Assembly (NCBI GenBank): GCA_964638035.1 | Contig: CAZWXD010000012.1 | Coordinates: 31,297-95,296, forward strand | Direction of reading: 5' to 3' | DNA: 64,000 nucleotides | Source of the DNA: JAGGAG01 sp964638035 | Lineage (GTDB): Bacteria > Gemmatimonadota > Gemmatimonadetes > Gemmatimonadales > GWC2-71-9 | Part shown: in pieces, positions 47,246 through 55,133 of the stretch | Position numbering within the stretch: position 1 is the first letter of the stretch | How the letters are laid out: each line of letters begins with the position of its first letter | Made by a program: the position numbers and the translations under genes | Notes under the pieces: model-generated | What the model was told of the DNA's origin: nothing | What the model saw: only the letters and a program-made list of their open reading frames with translations | Databases searched by the model: none

Positions 47246-48289
47246 TCAGGCCTCGACCCGGATCGCGCCGCGCGGGCCCGCTTCGATGGTGCCAATGAGC
47301 GCGGCGGCTGGCGTGGCCGCCGCTTCGAGCGCACGGAGCAACGGCTCCACGCTGTGCGGGGGCACCGAGAAGAGGAGCCCTCCGGAAGTCTGGGCGTCGG
47401 TGAGGACGATGCGATCACTGTCGGCCAGGCCATCGCCCCAGGCCACGTTGTCCATGGCCTCCAGGTTGCGCCGGGACCCGCCAGCAACGGCACCTGCCCT
47501 CACCAGGGCGTGGACGCCAGGCATGACGGGCACTGCGTGCGCCCGCACCCGCGCTGACACGCCGCTGGCGTTGAGGATGTTGCGCAGGTGGCCGAGCAGG
47601 CCGAATCCCGTGACGTCAGTGGCGGCATGCACGTCGACGGTGCGGCCGGCAGCGGCAGCAGCGGCGTTGAGCGTCCGCATGCTGGCCACGGCCCCTGCGG
47701 CTCCAGCCTGGTCCACCAGGCCACGCTTGAGGGCCGTGGTGATCGCGCCGGTGCCGAGGGGCTTGGTGAGGACCAGCGCGTCGCCCGGGCGGGCCCCGGC
47801 ATTGGACCACACGCGAGCCGGATGGACCTCGCCCACAACGGCCAGGCCGAACTTGGGTTCGCGGTCATCGATGCTGTGTCCGCCCACCACGGCGCAGCGG
47901 GCCTCGGCGCACACCGCGGCCGCCCCGGCGAGGACCTCGCCGAGGAGTGCCAGCGGCAGGGACTCGCGGGGCCAGCCCGTGATGTTGAGGGCGAAGAGGG
48001 GCGTGCCGCCCATGGCGTAAACGTCACTCAGCGCATTGGCGGCGGCGATGGCGCCCCAGTCGCGTGCGTCGTCCACGATGGGGGTGAAGAAATCCACGGT
48101 GGCGACGAGGGCGCGGTCGTCGGAGAGGCGATATACGGCAGCGTCGTCGCGGGTGGAGGCATCGACCAGGACCGCCGGGTCGGCCACGCCGGGTATGGCG
48201 CGCAGCACCTCGGCCAGGTCAGCGAGGCCGAGCTTGCAGGCGCAGCCGGCGCCATGCGAGAACGACGTGAGGCGGGTCACGTCGGCCAA
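47246..48289 (-). CDS. selD: Selenide, water dikinase SelD
   Basis: 347 aa from TTG 48289 (MADVTRLTSFSHGAGCACKLG), which aligns with the E. coli start region; GTG 48325, lying in the repeat element, adds an implausible extension. Catalytic Cys16 and Lys19 occur in GAGCACK (the Sec/Cys-x-C-K motif). Other blocks: VATVDFFTPIVDDARDWG, ANALSDVYAMGGTPLFALNI, VGGHSIDDREPKFGLAV and TDVTGFGLLGHL. It makes selenophosphate from selenide and ATP for selenocysteine or selenouridine. Neither selA/B nor selU/mnmH is in the window. Confidence 0.95.
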   Translation of the reverse strand: MADVTRLTSFSHGAGCACKLGLADLAEVLRAIPGVADPAVLVDASTRDDAAVYRLSDDRALVATVDFFTPIVDDARDWGAIAAANALSDVYAMGGTPLFALNITGWPRESLPLALLGEVLAGAAAVCAEARCAVVGGHSIDDREPKFGLAVVGEVHPARVWSNAGARPGDALVLTKPLGTGAITTALKRGLVDQAGAAGAVASMRTLNAAAAAAGRTVDVHAATDVTGFGLLGHLRNILNASGVSARVRAHAVPVMPGVHALVRAGAVAGGSRRNLEAMDNVAWGDGLADSDRIVLTDAQTSGGLLFSVPPHSVEPLLRALEAAATPAAALIGTIEAGPRGAIRVEA

Positions 48290-48303
48290 GATAATCTCTC
48301 GCT

Positions 48304-48351
48304 GTTCACATGGAGGAACGTTCACACGGAGGAATGTTCACACGGAGAAAC
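48304..48351. repeat. Three tandem 16-bp units GTTCACACGGAGGAAC-like
   Basis: Units at 48304-48319, 48320-48335 and 48336-48351 share GTTCACAyGGAGgAA. The third begins the 33-nt inverted repeat arm. The array directly precedes the selD TTG start. Confidence 0.85.
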
Positions 48352-48504
48352 GGAGGAACGGAGGTTCACGGAGGGCGCCCAGCACACCCGAGGCGCCGAT
48401 TCCGCACCCACACATCAATCAGTTGCCTTCGTGGGTATGGAATCGATGGTCGATTGCGACGAGTCCCCCCCTGAACCTCCGTTCCTCCGCTTCTCCGTGT
48501 GAAC
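48336..48504. repeat. 33-nt inverted repeat pair (32/33 match) enclosing 103 nt
   Basis: The left arm (48336-48368) starts GTTCACACGGAGAAACGG; the right arm (48472-48504) is its reverse complement with one mismatch. The 103-nt loop (48369-48471) has no gene. It is an intergenic hairpin element, GGA/TCC-rich, of a non-autonomous type; no transposase is near. Confidence 0.88.
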
Positions 48505-48534
48505 TGACCGGCTCCAACCGGAGCGGTCCGGTCA

Positions 48535-48885
48535 CTACATGACGAGGCTCAACAGCCCGGCGGCCGCCAGCGTTCGCACGAGCCCCACACCGGTGGCCAT
48601 CGCCAGGCCCGTCGGATGGGCGCGCTGGGTGGAGTCACGGAGCCGCGGCGGGAGTTCGAGCAGCAGGCCGAGCATGAGGAAGAGCAGCAACCAGCCGCCC
48701 TTGCCCATGCTCCCGAACCAGAGTGCGGCGAAGAGCGTGAAGAACAGGCCCTCGATGAGGGGAAGCCACCAGGGCCGGGCCCCGCGGGGTGCGTTGCTGC
48801 CGCGCAGCGTGTTCAGGACGGCATCGGCAATGGCAAACCAGGCGGTGACCGCCAGCCAGCCGAGGATGACCCGGGTGAGCGACAC
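48535..48885 (-). CDS. Four-helix membrane protein
   Basis: 116 aa from GTG 48885. Four hydrophobic segments (VILGWLAVTAWFAIADAVL, WWLPLIEGLFFTLFAALWF, GGWLLLFLMLGLLLELP, LAMATGVGLVRTLAAAGLLSLV). No known motif. It abuts the amidohydrolase stop with no gap, so it is co-transcribed and possibly translationally coupled. Confidence 0.65.
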   Translation of the reverse strand: MSLTRVILGWLAVTAWFAIADAVLNTLRGSNAPRGARPWWLPLIEGLFFTLFAALWFGSMGKGGWLLLFLMLGLLLELPPRLRDSTQRAHPTGLAMATGVGLVRTLAAAGLLSLVM

Positions 48886-50247
48886 CTACCAGCGACGCCG
48901 GAGGGAGTCGACCGGCATCAGGTGTCCGCGCACCATCACCTGCTCGACCTGCCGCAGGTTGGCAATGTTGTCCATGGGATCGGCGCCCAGGATCACGAGG
49001 TCTGCCTTTCGCCCGGGGACGAGGGCACCGAGGGAGTCAGCGCCAAGGAGGAGCGCGGCATCGCGCGTCGCCGCATGCAGCGCCTGCGCCGGCGTGAAGC
49101 CCAGGCGGACCAGCAACTCGAGCTCACGCACCAGGCTCTCGCCCGGCACGAGCATGGGGGTGCCCGCATCGCTGCCCGCCACCACCCGCCCTCCCGCGGC
49201 GCGGAACATCCTCACGAACCGGTCCTGGCTGGGACGCGACAGCCTGAATGCCTCGAAATCTGCCGCCGCCCACTTCGCGCGGGCAATCATGTCGGGCACG
49301 TTCCACGCGGCCACCTCCTCCTGCGGCACCCCGGCCAGCGCCTCGGCGCTGGCCAGCGCGGGATCATCCAACCGGCTGAGCGTCTCATGCAGCACCAGGG
49401 TCGGCACCAGCGTCACCCTGGCGTCCACCAGGCGGGTGGCGACCCGCGCCATCGCGGCCGAGTCCAGCCCGGCCCACGCCTTCTCGAAGGCGGTCCACCC
49501 CGCGAAGTAACTGCTCCGGTGCGCCTGCATCAGGGCTGCACTGCCCGCCATGGCGGCCTCGGGGATGCCGGTCATGTGCTCGATGCTCTTCACCCCGAGG
49601 TCGGCCGCCGTCAGGGCGTCCACGTAGCCCAGGTGTGCCGCGATCCGGAGGCCGAACGTGTTGGCTTCATCGGCGATCGCGCGCAGTAGTTCGGGCGTGA
49701 TCCTCGTGTACACCTTCACGTAGTCCACGCCCTTGACGGCCAGCTGGTCCACCGCACGCCGGGCGTCGTTGGTGCTCCCCACCGCCAGCGCGTCGGTGTA
49801 GATCGACGGGTTGCCATCGATCATGGCACCGGCGCTGAAGATGCGCGGGCCGGTGACGGCATTGAGGTTGGTGCGCTCGCGGAGGGCCAGGATCGAATCG
49901 AGCGTGCCATGCATGTCGCGCACACTGGTGACCCCGGACGCCAGGAAACGGTCGAGTGTCCACGGCGCTGCATGCACGTGTGCGTCGATGAGTCCCGGGA
50001 TCACGAACTTGCCGGCCAGGTCGAGCGTCCGCATCCGGCGCGGGATGCTGACTTCATCCGGCGTACCAACGGCAGCGATCCGGTCCTTGCTGATCAGGAC
50101 GACCATGCCCGGCTGCGGCCGGTCACTGATCCCGTCGATGACGGTGGCGCCGATCAGGGCAATGCCGTCCGGCGGGGGCCGGTTGCAGCCGGTCCCCAGC
50201 AGGACAGCCAGGAGGGCGAGGCTGGCACGGATCGGTGGTGCGATCAT
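48886..50247 (-). CDS. Lipoprotein amidohydrolase (imidazolonepropionase-like/prolidase-type)
   Basis: 453 aa with lipobox (LLGTGC). Metal-site motifs of the amidohydrolase superfamily: DAHVHA (H-x-H), the carboxylated-lysine-type VDYVKVYT, RIAAHLGY (His), GVKSIEHMTG (His) and GSDAGTPM (Asp), with LVPGRKADLVIL in the closing strand. Such exported enzymes hydrolyse cyclic amides, dipeptides or xenobiotic amides. Its substrate cannot be deduced. The upstream spacer holds two overlapping inverted repeats. Confidence 0.9.
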   Translation of the reverse strand: MIAPPIRASLALLAVLLGTGCNRPPPDGIALIGATVIDGISDRPQPGMVVLISKDRIAAVGTPDEVSIPRRMRTLDLAGKFVIPGLIDAHVHAAPWTLDRFLASGVTSVRDMHGTLDSILALRERTNLNAVTGPRIFSAGAMIDGNPSIYTDALAVGSTNDARRAVDQLAVKGVDYVKVYTRITPELLRAIADEANTFGLRIAAHLGYVDALTAADLGVKSIEHMTGIPEAAMAGSAALMQAHRSSYFAGWTAFEKAWAGLDSAAMARVATRLVDARVTLVPTLVLHETLSRLDDPALASAEALAGVPQEEVAAWNVPDMIARAKWAAADFEAFRLSRPSQDRFVRMFRAAGGRVVAGSDAGTPMLVPGESLVRELELLVRLGFTPAQALHAATRDAALLLGADSLGALVPGRKADLVILGADPMDNIANLRQVEQVMVRGHLMPVDSLRRRW

Positions 50248-50269
50248 CAGGGAGTGACCTTGGCGGAAG

Positions 50270-50300
50270 TCGTGATGCTGTCACGATATAGCACATATCG
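50270..50300. promoter_or_regulatory. Two overlapping inverted repeats upstream of the amidohydrolase
   Basis: TCGTGA-TGCTG-TCACGA (50270-50286) overlaps CGATAT-AGCAC-ATATCG (50284-50300), 23-53 bp before the start at 50247. On the minus strand the second contains TATATCG, a possible -10. The pair suggests operator control. Confidence 0.4.
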
Positions 50301-50448
50301 GGCCGCCACTAGCCCGCTCGTGATCGACCGAATCGGGGGCTTGGCGAACCGGAGCCACCGGCAAGCTGCGGCCCCGGCTGGCACAGAGCGAGGGCGAGCC
50401 CGGCGACTGCTGGGCGCCAGGATGACGTTGCCGGGCCGGAACGCACGA

Positions 50449-50474
50449 GCGCCCCGGTGTGGTAACCGGGGCGC
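50449..50474 (-). terminator. Terminator-like hairpin after the H1-like gene
   Basis: A 10-bp stem (50449-50458 with 50465-50474) and 6-nt loop lie 19 bp downstream of the H1-like protein's stop. No T-run follows, so the hairpin is GC-type. The rest of 50301-50448 has no gene and nothing recognisable. Confidence 0.6.
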
Positions 50475-50492
50475 CCTGAAGAGCATGAAAGC

Positions 50493-51062
50493 CTAGCGCC
50501 GAGTCGAGCGCTTGGCCTTCCTGGCAGTACGCCGCACGGTTCGCCTGGCCTTGCCGGCCGAACGCTTCACCGTCCGCTTCGCGTTCCGCACCGAACGCTT
50601 CGCGGTGCGCGACGCCTTGGCGGTTGCACGCCGCGCCTTGCGGGCTGACTTCTTCGCGACACGCGCGCGGGCCGAGGAGGCACTCTTCTTCCCTGCCTTG
50701 CGCGCCGTGGAAACCGCCTTCTTCGCCTTCGTCACCTGCTTCCGTGCCTTCTTGACCTGCCGCTTGGCCGTGCGCACGGCGCGCTTCTCCGTGCGCTTGG
50801 CCGACTTCTGCGCGCGCACGAGGGTTCGCCTGGCCTTGCGTACCTGCTTCTTGACTGCCCGGGTCGCCTTCTTCTCGGCCGCCATGACGTCCTCACCCAG
50901 CTCACTCACCGCCTTCTTGACCGACGCGGCGAAGGCGCCGAACGCGGCCGCAGGCGAAGGGGTTGGCGGCGGGGGCGGAGGCGGGGGCGTGGCCGGCTCC
51001 GACGAACCGGGAAACTCATCCATCCACCCTGCGCTCTGCCAACTCGACTCGAGCTCGGCCAT
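50493..51062 (-). CDS. Histone H1-like Lys/Arg/Ala-rich protein with Pro-rich head
   Basis: 189 aa from ATG 51062, with AGAGGAG upstream. The first 50 residues are neutral to acidic with a run of eight prolines (MAELESSWQSAGWMDEFPGSSEPATPPP) and a short FGAFAASVKKAVSELGEDV helix. The remaining 130 residues are repeats of Lys/Arg/Ala (KKATRAVKKQVRKARRTL, KRTVKRSAGKARRTVRRTARKAKRSTRR), like eukaryotic H1 tails and bacterial histone-like DNA compaction proteins. It should bind DNA or RNA non-specifically. Neighbours give no hint. Confidence 0.85.
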   Translation of the reverse strand: MAELESSWQSAGWMDEFPGSSEPATPPPPPPPPTPSPAAAFGAFAASVKKAVSELGEDVMAAEKKATRAVKKQVRKARRTLVRAQKSAKRTEKRAVRTAKRQVKKARKQVTKAKKAVSTARKAGKKSASSARARVAKKSARKARRATAKASRTAKRSVRNAKRTVKRSAGKARRTVRRTARKAKRSTRR

Positions 51063-51256
51063 CGGTCTGCTCCTCTTGTCACAGGAAGGCGGCGTTTGCG
51101 CCGCGCGTGAAACGTGATGCAGGACCCGCGCTGACACCTAAGATGCACAAACTCACCCGCTCTGCAAGCACCGGCACACAGCATATGTTTGAGTCACCAT
51201 CCCCTCGACACCACCGGGACGCTTACGACGTGGGTATTGCTCGTTCGGGCTTCCTG

Positions 51257-52312
51257 ATGCGGGCCCTCACCCTGACCGGCACCGGCGGCCTGGACCAGCT
51301 GGTCCAGGCCGACGTTCCGGTCCCGGAAGTCCGTTCCCCACATGAAGTTCGGGTACGGGTCCTGGCCGCGGCCCTGAACCGCCTGGACCTGTTCGTGGCG
51401 GACGGCCTTCCCGGGGTCGCCTACCGCTTCCCGCACATCAGCGGCACCGACGGCACCGGCGTGGTGGACGTGGTCGGCAGCGCCGTGCAGAGTGTTCGAC
51501 CGGGGGACCGGGTGATGATCAACCCGGGCATCTCCTGCGGTACCTGCCCCCAGTGCGCCCGCGGGGAGGAGTCGCTCTGCCCGGCGTTCCAGGTGCTGGG
51601 CGAGCACCGGCCGGGCACGCTGGCGGAGTACGTGGTGGTGCCCGAGGCCAACCTGGCCGCCGTACCACCGTCCATGCCCGATCCCCAGGCCGCGGCGTTC
51701 TCGCTGGCCACGCTCACGGCGTGGCGGATGCTCGTCACCCGCGCCTCGGTGGCGCCGGACGAGACGGTGCTGGTCTGGGGTGCGGGCGGTGGCGTGGCGC
51801 AGGCGGCGATCCAGGTTGCGGCCCTGCGCGGGGCGCGGGTGGTCGCGGCGAGCGGCGACGCCGCCAAGCTCGAGGTGGCGCGCAGCCTGGGCGCACATGA
51901 GGTCATCAACCACTCGACGGAGGACGTCGTGGCCCGGGTGCGTGCCCTCACGGCCAACCGCGGCGCCGACGTCATCATCGACTCGGTGGGTGAGCCGACC
52001 TGGCCGCGTTCGCTCCGCGTGCTCACCCGCGGGGGGCGCCTGGTCACCTGCGGCGCCACCGGCGGGCCGCACGTCACGCTCGACATCCGCAAGCTCTTCT
52101 GGCACCAGTGGTCCCTGCTGGGCAGCACGATGGGCAGCCATGCCGACTACGCGGCGATCGTCGAGCAGGCGGCGGCGGGGCGGCTCTGGCCCCGGGTGGA
52201 CCTGGTGGTGCCGTTCGACCGCGCCATCGAGGCGTTCAGGCGACTCGAGTCGGGGGCGCAGGCAGGCAAGGTCGTGGTGCAGGTGGCACCGGGAACCCAC
52301 GAGGGAGGCTGA
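51257..52312 (+). CDS. Zinc-type alcohol dehydrogenase (quinone oxidoreductase-like)
   Basis: 351 aa from ATG 51257. Medium-chain dehydrogenase with the structural zinc Cys set CGTCPQCARGEESLC, catalytic-domain residues in NRLDLFVADGLPG and HISGTDGTGVV, and the NAD(P) fold VLVWGAGGGVAQAAIQVAALRGARVVAAS. The usual catalytic zinc Cys is replaced (LNRLD), which is common in quinone oxidoreductase-like members. Substrate unknown. The channel-like gene follows after a 2-bp gap with GGGAGG as its ribosome site. Confidence 0.9.
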   Translation: MRALTLTGTGGLDQLVQADVPVPEVRSPHEVRVRVLAAALNRLDLFVADGLPGVAYRFPHISGTDGTGVVDVVGSAVQSVRPGDRVMINPGISCGTCPQCARGEESLCPAFQVLGEHRPGTLAEYVVVPEANLAAVPPSMPDPQAAAFSLATLTAWRMLVTRASVAPDETVLVWGAGGGVAQAAIQVAALRGARVVAASGDAAKLEVARSLGAHEVINHSTEDVVARVRALTANRGADVIIDSVGEPTWPRSLRVLTRGGRLVTCGATGGPHVTLDIRKLFWHQWSLLGSTMGSHADYAAIVEQAAAGRLWPRVDLVVPFDRAIEAFRRLESGAQAGKVVVQVAPGTHEGG

Positions 52313-52314
52313 TC

Positions 52315-53010
52315 GTGTACGAGGTGTGGGAGCGACTGCAGTACGGGCTGTCCCAGGTGGCGGCGATCGTGCCGGCGATCCTCGCCGCCTCGCTGATCTT
52401 CCTGGCCGGCTACTTCCTGGCCCGGCAGCTCCAGCGGTGGGCCGATCGCACGCTGCAGCAGGTGGACTTCAACCGCCTGGCCCATGAGCGCGGCCTCGAT
52501 GAGGTGATGACGCGCACGGGATCGCGACTCGACCCCGTGCGCACCGTCGCCGGCCTGCTCTTCTGGCTGGTGATGCTCGTGGTGATCCTGCTGGCGAGCG
52601 CCGCGCTGGGGCTCGACAGCGTGAACCTCATCCTCGGGCAGATCCTCGCCCTCCTGCCCGCCATCCTCGCCGCCATCATCATCGTCATCCTGGGCATGGT
52701 GCTGGGTGAGTTCGTGCGCGCCGTGATCCTGGTGTCCGTCGGCACCGTATCCGGAGTCCCCACGCTGGCCAAGATCGCCAAGGGGGCGGTGGTGCTCATT
52801 GCGGTGGCCATGGCGCTGCAGCAGGTGGGGGTGCCGGAAGAGATGCTCACGGCGGGATTCACGCTCGTGCTGGGAGCCGTGGCGCTGGCGGTCGGGCTGG
52901 CGTTCGGGCTGGGCAACCGTGAGCTCGCCGGTGAGCTCACGCGCCGCTGGTACGAGGCGGGCCGGCTCGGTGGCCGCCGGAAGGACGACGCTACTCCACC
53001 ACCAGCCTGA
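52315..53010 (+). CDS. Membrane protein with conserved TM-helix (small-conductance channel-like) repeats
   Basis: 231 aa from GTG 52315 (GGGAGG 8 nt upstream). Four or five membrane helices: LSQVAAIVPAILAASLIFLAGYFLAR, GLLFWLVMLVVILLASAALG, ILALLPAILAAIIIVILGMVLG, VVLIAVAMALQQVG and TLVLGAVALAVGLAFGLGNREL. The internal duplication of LPAILAAxxIxxxGxxLxxxxR is the pattern of the conserved TM-helix family next to MscS channels, but no MscS beta domain follows. It probably forms or modulates a membrane pore. Confidence 0.82.
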   Translation: MYEVWERLQYGLSQVAAIVPAILAASLIFLAGYFLARQLQRWADRTLQQVDFNRLAHERGLDEVMTRTGSRLDPVRTVAGLLFWLVMLVVILLASAALGLDSVNLILGQILALLPAILAAIIIVILGMVLGEFVRAVILVSVGTVSGVPTLAKIAKGAVVLIAVAMALQQVGVPEEMLTAGFTLVLGAVALAVGLAFGLGNRELAGELTRRWYEAGRLGGRRKDDATPPPA

Positions 53011-54079
53011 CGACCTTGCGGGTCCCGTCGGCCTGCTTCTGGGACCCGTAGGCGTAGGTGCCGCGCCCGAACCCGCTCAGCACCACGCCCGCCGGCAGCT
53101 CGACCTCGCGCTGCAGCGTGCCATCGCGGCTGAAGACCGCGTAGCGCGCGGGCGCATCGGCGCTGGGGCGGCTGTACAGCAGCCACGCCTCGCCCGCCTC
53201 GCGGGTGAGCGCTTGCTCGAAGGACGGCTTGTGCTCGGCGAACGGGTACGTGACCTGCACGCCCTGCGGCAGGCCGCGCTCGCGCAGGCGACTCATGACC
53301 TGCTCGCGGTCGTGGTCGGTCACCGGCACGCGCTCCCAGTCATGCGGCACGCCACGGGTCCAGGTGCCATCGGGTGAGCGCCAGTCCACCGAGTGCGTCC
53401 GGGCGCGCGCCACCCAGATGCTGCCGTCGGGCAGCACGCCGAAGGCATCAGCCGGCCCGTAGATCTGCGCCACCTTCTGGGATGCCTCCCCGATGGTCGC
53501 CTCGCCGTACTCGGGCGGGCTGACCCGTGCGACGGTGTCCACGGTGGCCCCGTCGAGCGCCACCCTGAGCACGACCAGGCTGTCGGTGAACATGGCGGTC
53601 CCCGGCTCGGCCCCGCCCATCACGGTACGGAAGTCGATCTTGTAGCCGTGGCCCGTCGTGTCGTACACCAGCACGGGCGTGGGGCCGCCGGCCTCGGGGA
53701 ACGCCACGGCGCGCACAAACCCGCCGGGCGCCCACACCGTGGTGCGGATGGCGGCAAAGTCCACGAGGGCGATGCTGTCGCCCCCGAGGCGGGCCACCCA
53801 GCCAGGCATGCGGAAGCTGGACGGCGGCGCGCCCGGCGCGAGTGAATCCACCGGCGTGCCCACGGTGTCCACCGTGCCCGCCGCAAAGTCACCCACCAGG
53901 AAGTGCCTCCCACGCGGGTCAGTGAACGCCACCCGGCCGTCGCGAAGTTCCACGACGTCACCGATGGACCCGAACGACGGGGCCAGCGTGTGCTCAACGG
54001 TGAGGTGGGAGACCGGCACCGTGGAGCGGCCGCACCCGGCCAGGGCAAGGGCGGGGAGCCACAGGAGCATCGTGCGCAT
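52991..54079 (-). CDS. Six-bladed propeller-type lipoprotein (paralogue 1)
   Basis: 362 aa from ATG 54079. Lipobox ALAGC, then beta-propeller-like blades (VVELRDGRVAFTDPRGRHFLVG, DSIALVDFAAIRTTVWAPGG, AFGVLPDGSIWVARARTHSVDW, RYAVFSRDGTLQREVELPAGV). The order of blades and the DHDREQVMSRLRERGLPQGVQVTYPFAEHKPSFEQAL segment match the neighbouring gene at 54081, a tandem duplicate. Probably an exposed receptor-like or 6-bladed NHL-type protein. The 3' end overlaps the channel gene by 20 bp. Confidence 0.78.
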   Translation of the reverse strand: MRTMLLWLPALALAGCGRSTVPVSHLTVEHTLAPSFGSIGDVVELRDGRVAFTDPRGRHFLVGDFAAGTVDTVGTPVDSLAPGAPPSSFRMPGWVARLGGDSIALVDFAAIRTTVWAPGGFVRAVAFPEAGGPTPVLVYDTTGHGYKIDFRTVMGGAEPGTAMFTDSLVVLRVALDGATVDTVARVSPPEYGEATIGEASQKVAQIYGPADAFGVLPDGSIWVARARTHSVDWRSPDGTWTRGVPHDWERVPVTDHDREQVMSRLRERGLPQGVQVTYPFAEHKPSFEQALTREAGEAWLLYSRPSADAPARYAVFSRDGTLQREVELPAGVVLSGFGRGTYAYGSQKQADGTRKVVRLVVE

Positions 54080-54080
54080 G

Positions 54081-55115
54081 CTAGGGCGTTCCGGGAATGG
54101 GGGCCTGACGAAGGTAGATGCCATCGCGCCCGGGACGGGCAACGAGGGCATGGCTCGCGCTGGCAGCCAGGACCTGGTGGTTCCAGGGCACCACGGCAAT
54201 GAAGGCGAGGCGGCCGTCCCGGCCGACCACGTGGTACGACTGCACCGTGTCGCTCACGGCCCGGCTCCGCTCCAACCACACCCGGCCCGATGCGTCGGCG
54301 AACGCCGCGGTGAAGGCTGCCTTGATGGGGGCGAAGGGTAGCTGCTCCGCCGAACGCCGGAGCTCCTCGGGGAACTTGCTGACGAACTGTTCGCGGTCTG
54401 CCCGGGTCACCTCGAGCACGCGATCCGGCAGCGGCTGGCCACGGGCCTCACGCCCATCCGGCCCGCGGTGGTCCACCCGGTTGTGGTAGACCCGCGCCAC
54501 CCAGATGGTTCCGTCATCCAGCACGCCCCAGCGATCCACGCCACTGAACACGCGGCGCTCGAAGCGCGGGCCACTGGCGGTCTCGATCGTGGCGAGGTCG
54601 AGCGGCGCCAGGCGCGCCACCGTGTCCACCGACGCGCCGACGCGCAGCACCGACGCCGAGTCGCGGTTGCCGCTGCCGTCCGATCCGGCCGGGGGGCGCA
54701 TCTCGACCAGGAAGCGGCCCCCGGGGTCGCGCGCCTGCGGGAGGGCACCCCGTACCCGGTCGGAGACCGGCTCGGTGCGAACCGCTGCGCCATCAAGCGT
54801 CCAGAGTGCCGTGCGCCGGGAGAGGGGCTCGCCGGTGTAGAGCGTGTCGCCCGCACGAAAGAGGTTGAACGGCTGGCCCTGCCCCGGGTGCGCGAGGGTG
54901 TGCCGCGTGCCCGCACCCGGGTCGACGATGTCGGCTTCAGGCCCGCCCGGTACCAGGACGGCCCAGCGTGATCCGGCGATCCACGCCGCATCGGTCACCT
55001 CGGCAAAGGGCACCAGCACCGAGTCGCCCTGCGGGGCGAGCGTGACCTCGGGCACGGGCGGCGCCTTGGGGCCGCACGCGGCCAGGGTGGCGAGGAGCAG
55101 GAGCAGGGCACGCAT
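54081..55115 (-). CDS. Six-bladed propeller-type lipoprotein (paralogue 2)
   Basis: 344 aa with lipobox (LAACG). Blades: WAVLVPGGPEADIVDPGAG, DTLYTGEPLSRRTALWTLDG, WGVLDDGTIWVARVYHNRVDHRGPDG and GRLAFIAVVPWNHQVLA. The block TRADREQFVSKFPEELRRSAEQLPFAPIKAAFTAAF corresponds to that of the preceding gene, from which it is separated by 1 bp. Likely arisen by tandem duplication; ligand unknown. Confidence 0.78.
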   Translation of the reverse strand: MRALLLLLATLAACGPKAPPVPEVTLAPQGDSVLVPFAEVTDAAWIAGSRWAVLVPGGPEADIVDPGAGTRHTLAHPGQGQPFNLFRAGDTLYTGEPLSRRTALWTLDGAAVRTEPVSDRVRGALPQARDPGGRFLVEMRPPAGSDGSGNRDSASVLRVGASVDTVARLAPLDLATIETASGPRFERRVFSGVDRWGVLDDGTIWVARVYHNRVDHRGPDGREARGQPLPDRVLEVTRADREQFVSKFPEELRRSAEQLPFAPIKAAFTAAFADASGRVWLERSRAVSDTVQSYHVVGRDGRLAFIAVVPWNHQVLAASASHALVARPGRDGIYLRQAPIPGTP

Positions 55116-55133
55116 ACCGCGGGGAATATACGC

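Noticed and set aside
51087..51103. Hairpin GGCGGCG-TTTG-CGCCGC in the leader of the H1-like gene
   Set aside because: Short, GC-simple and without other regulatory signs.
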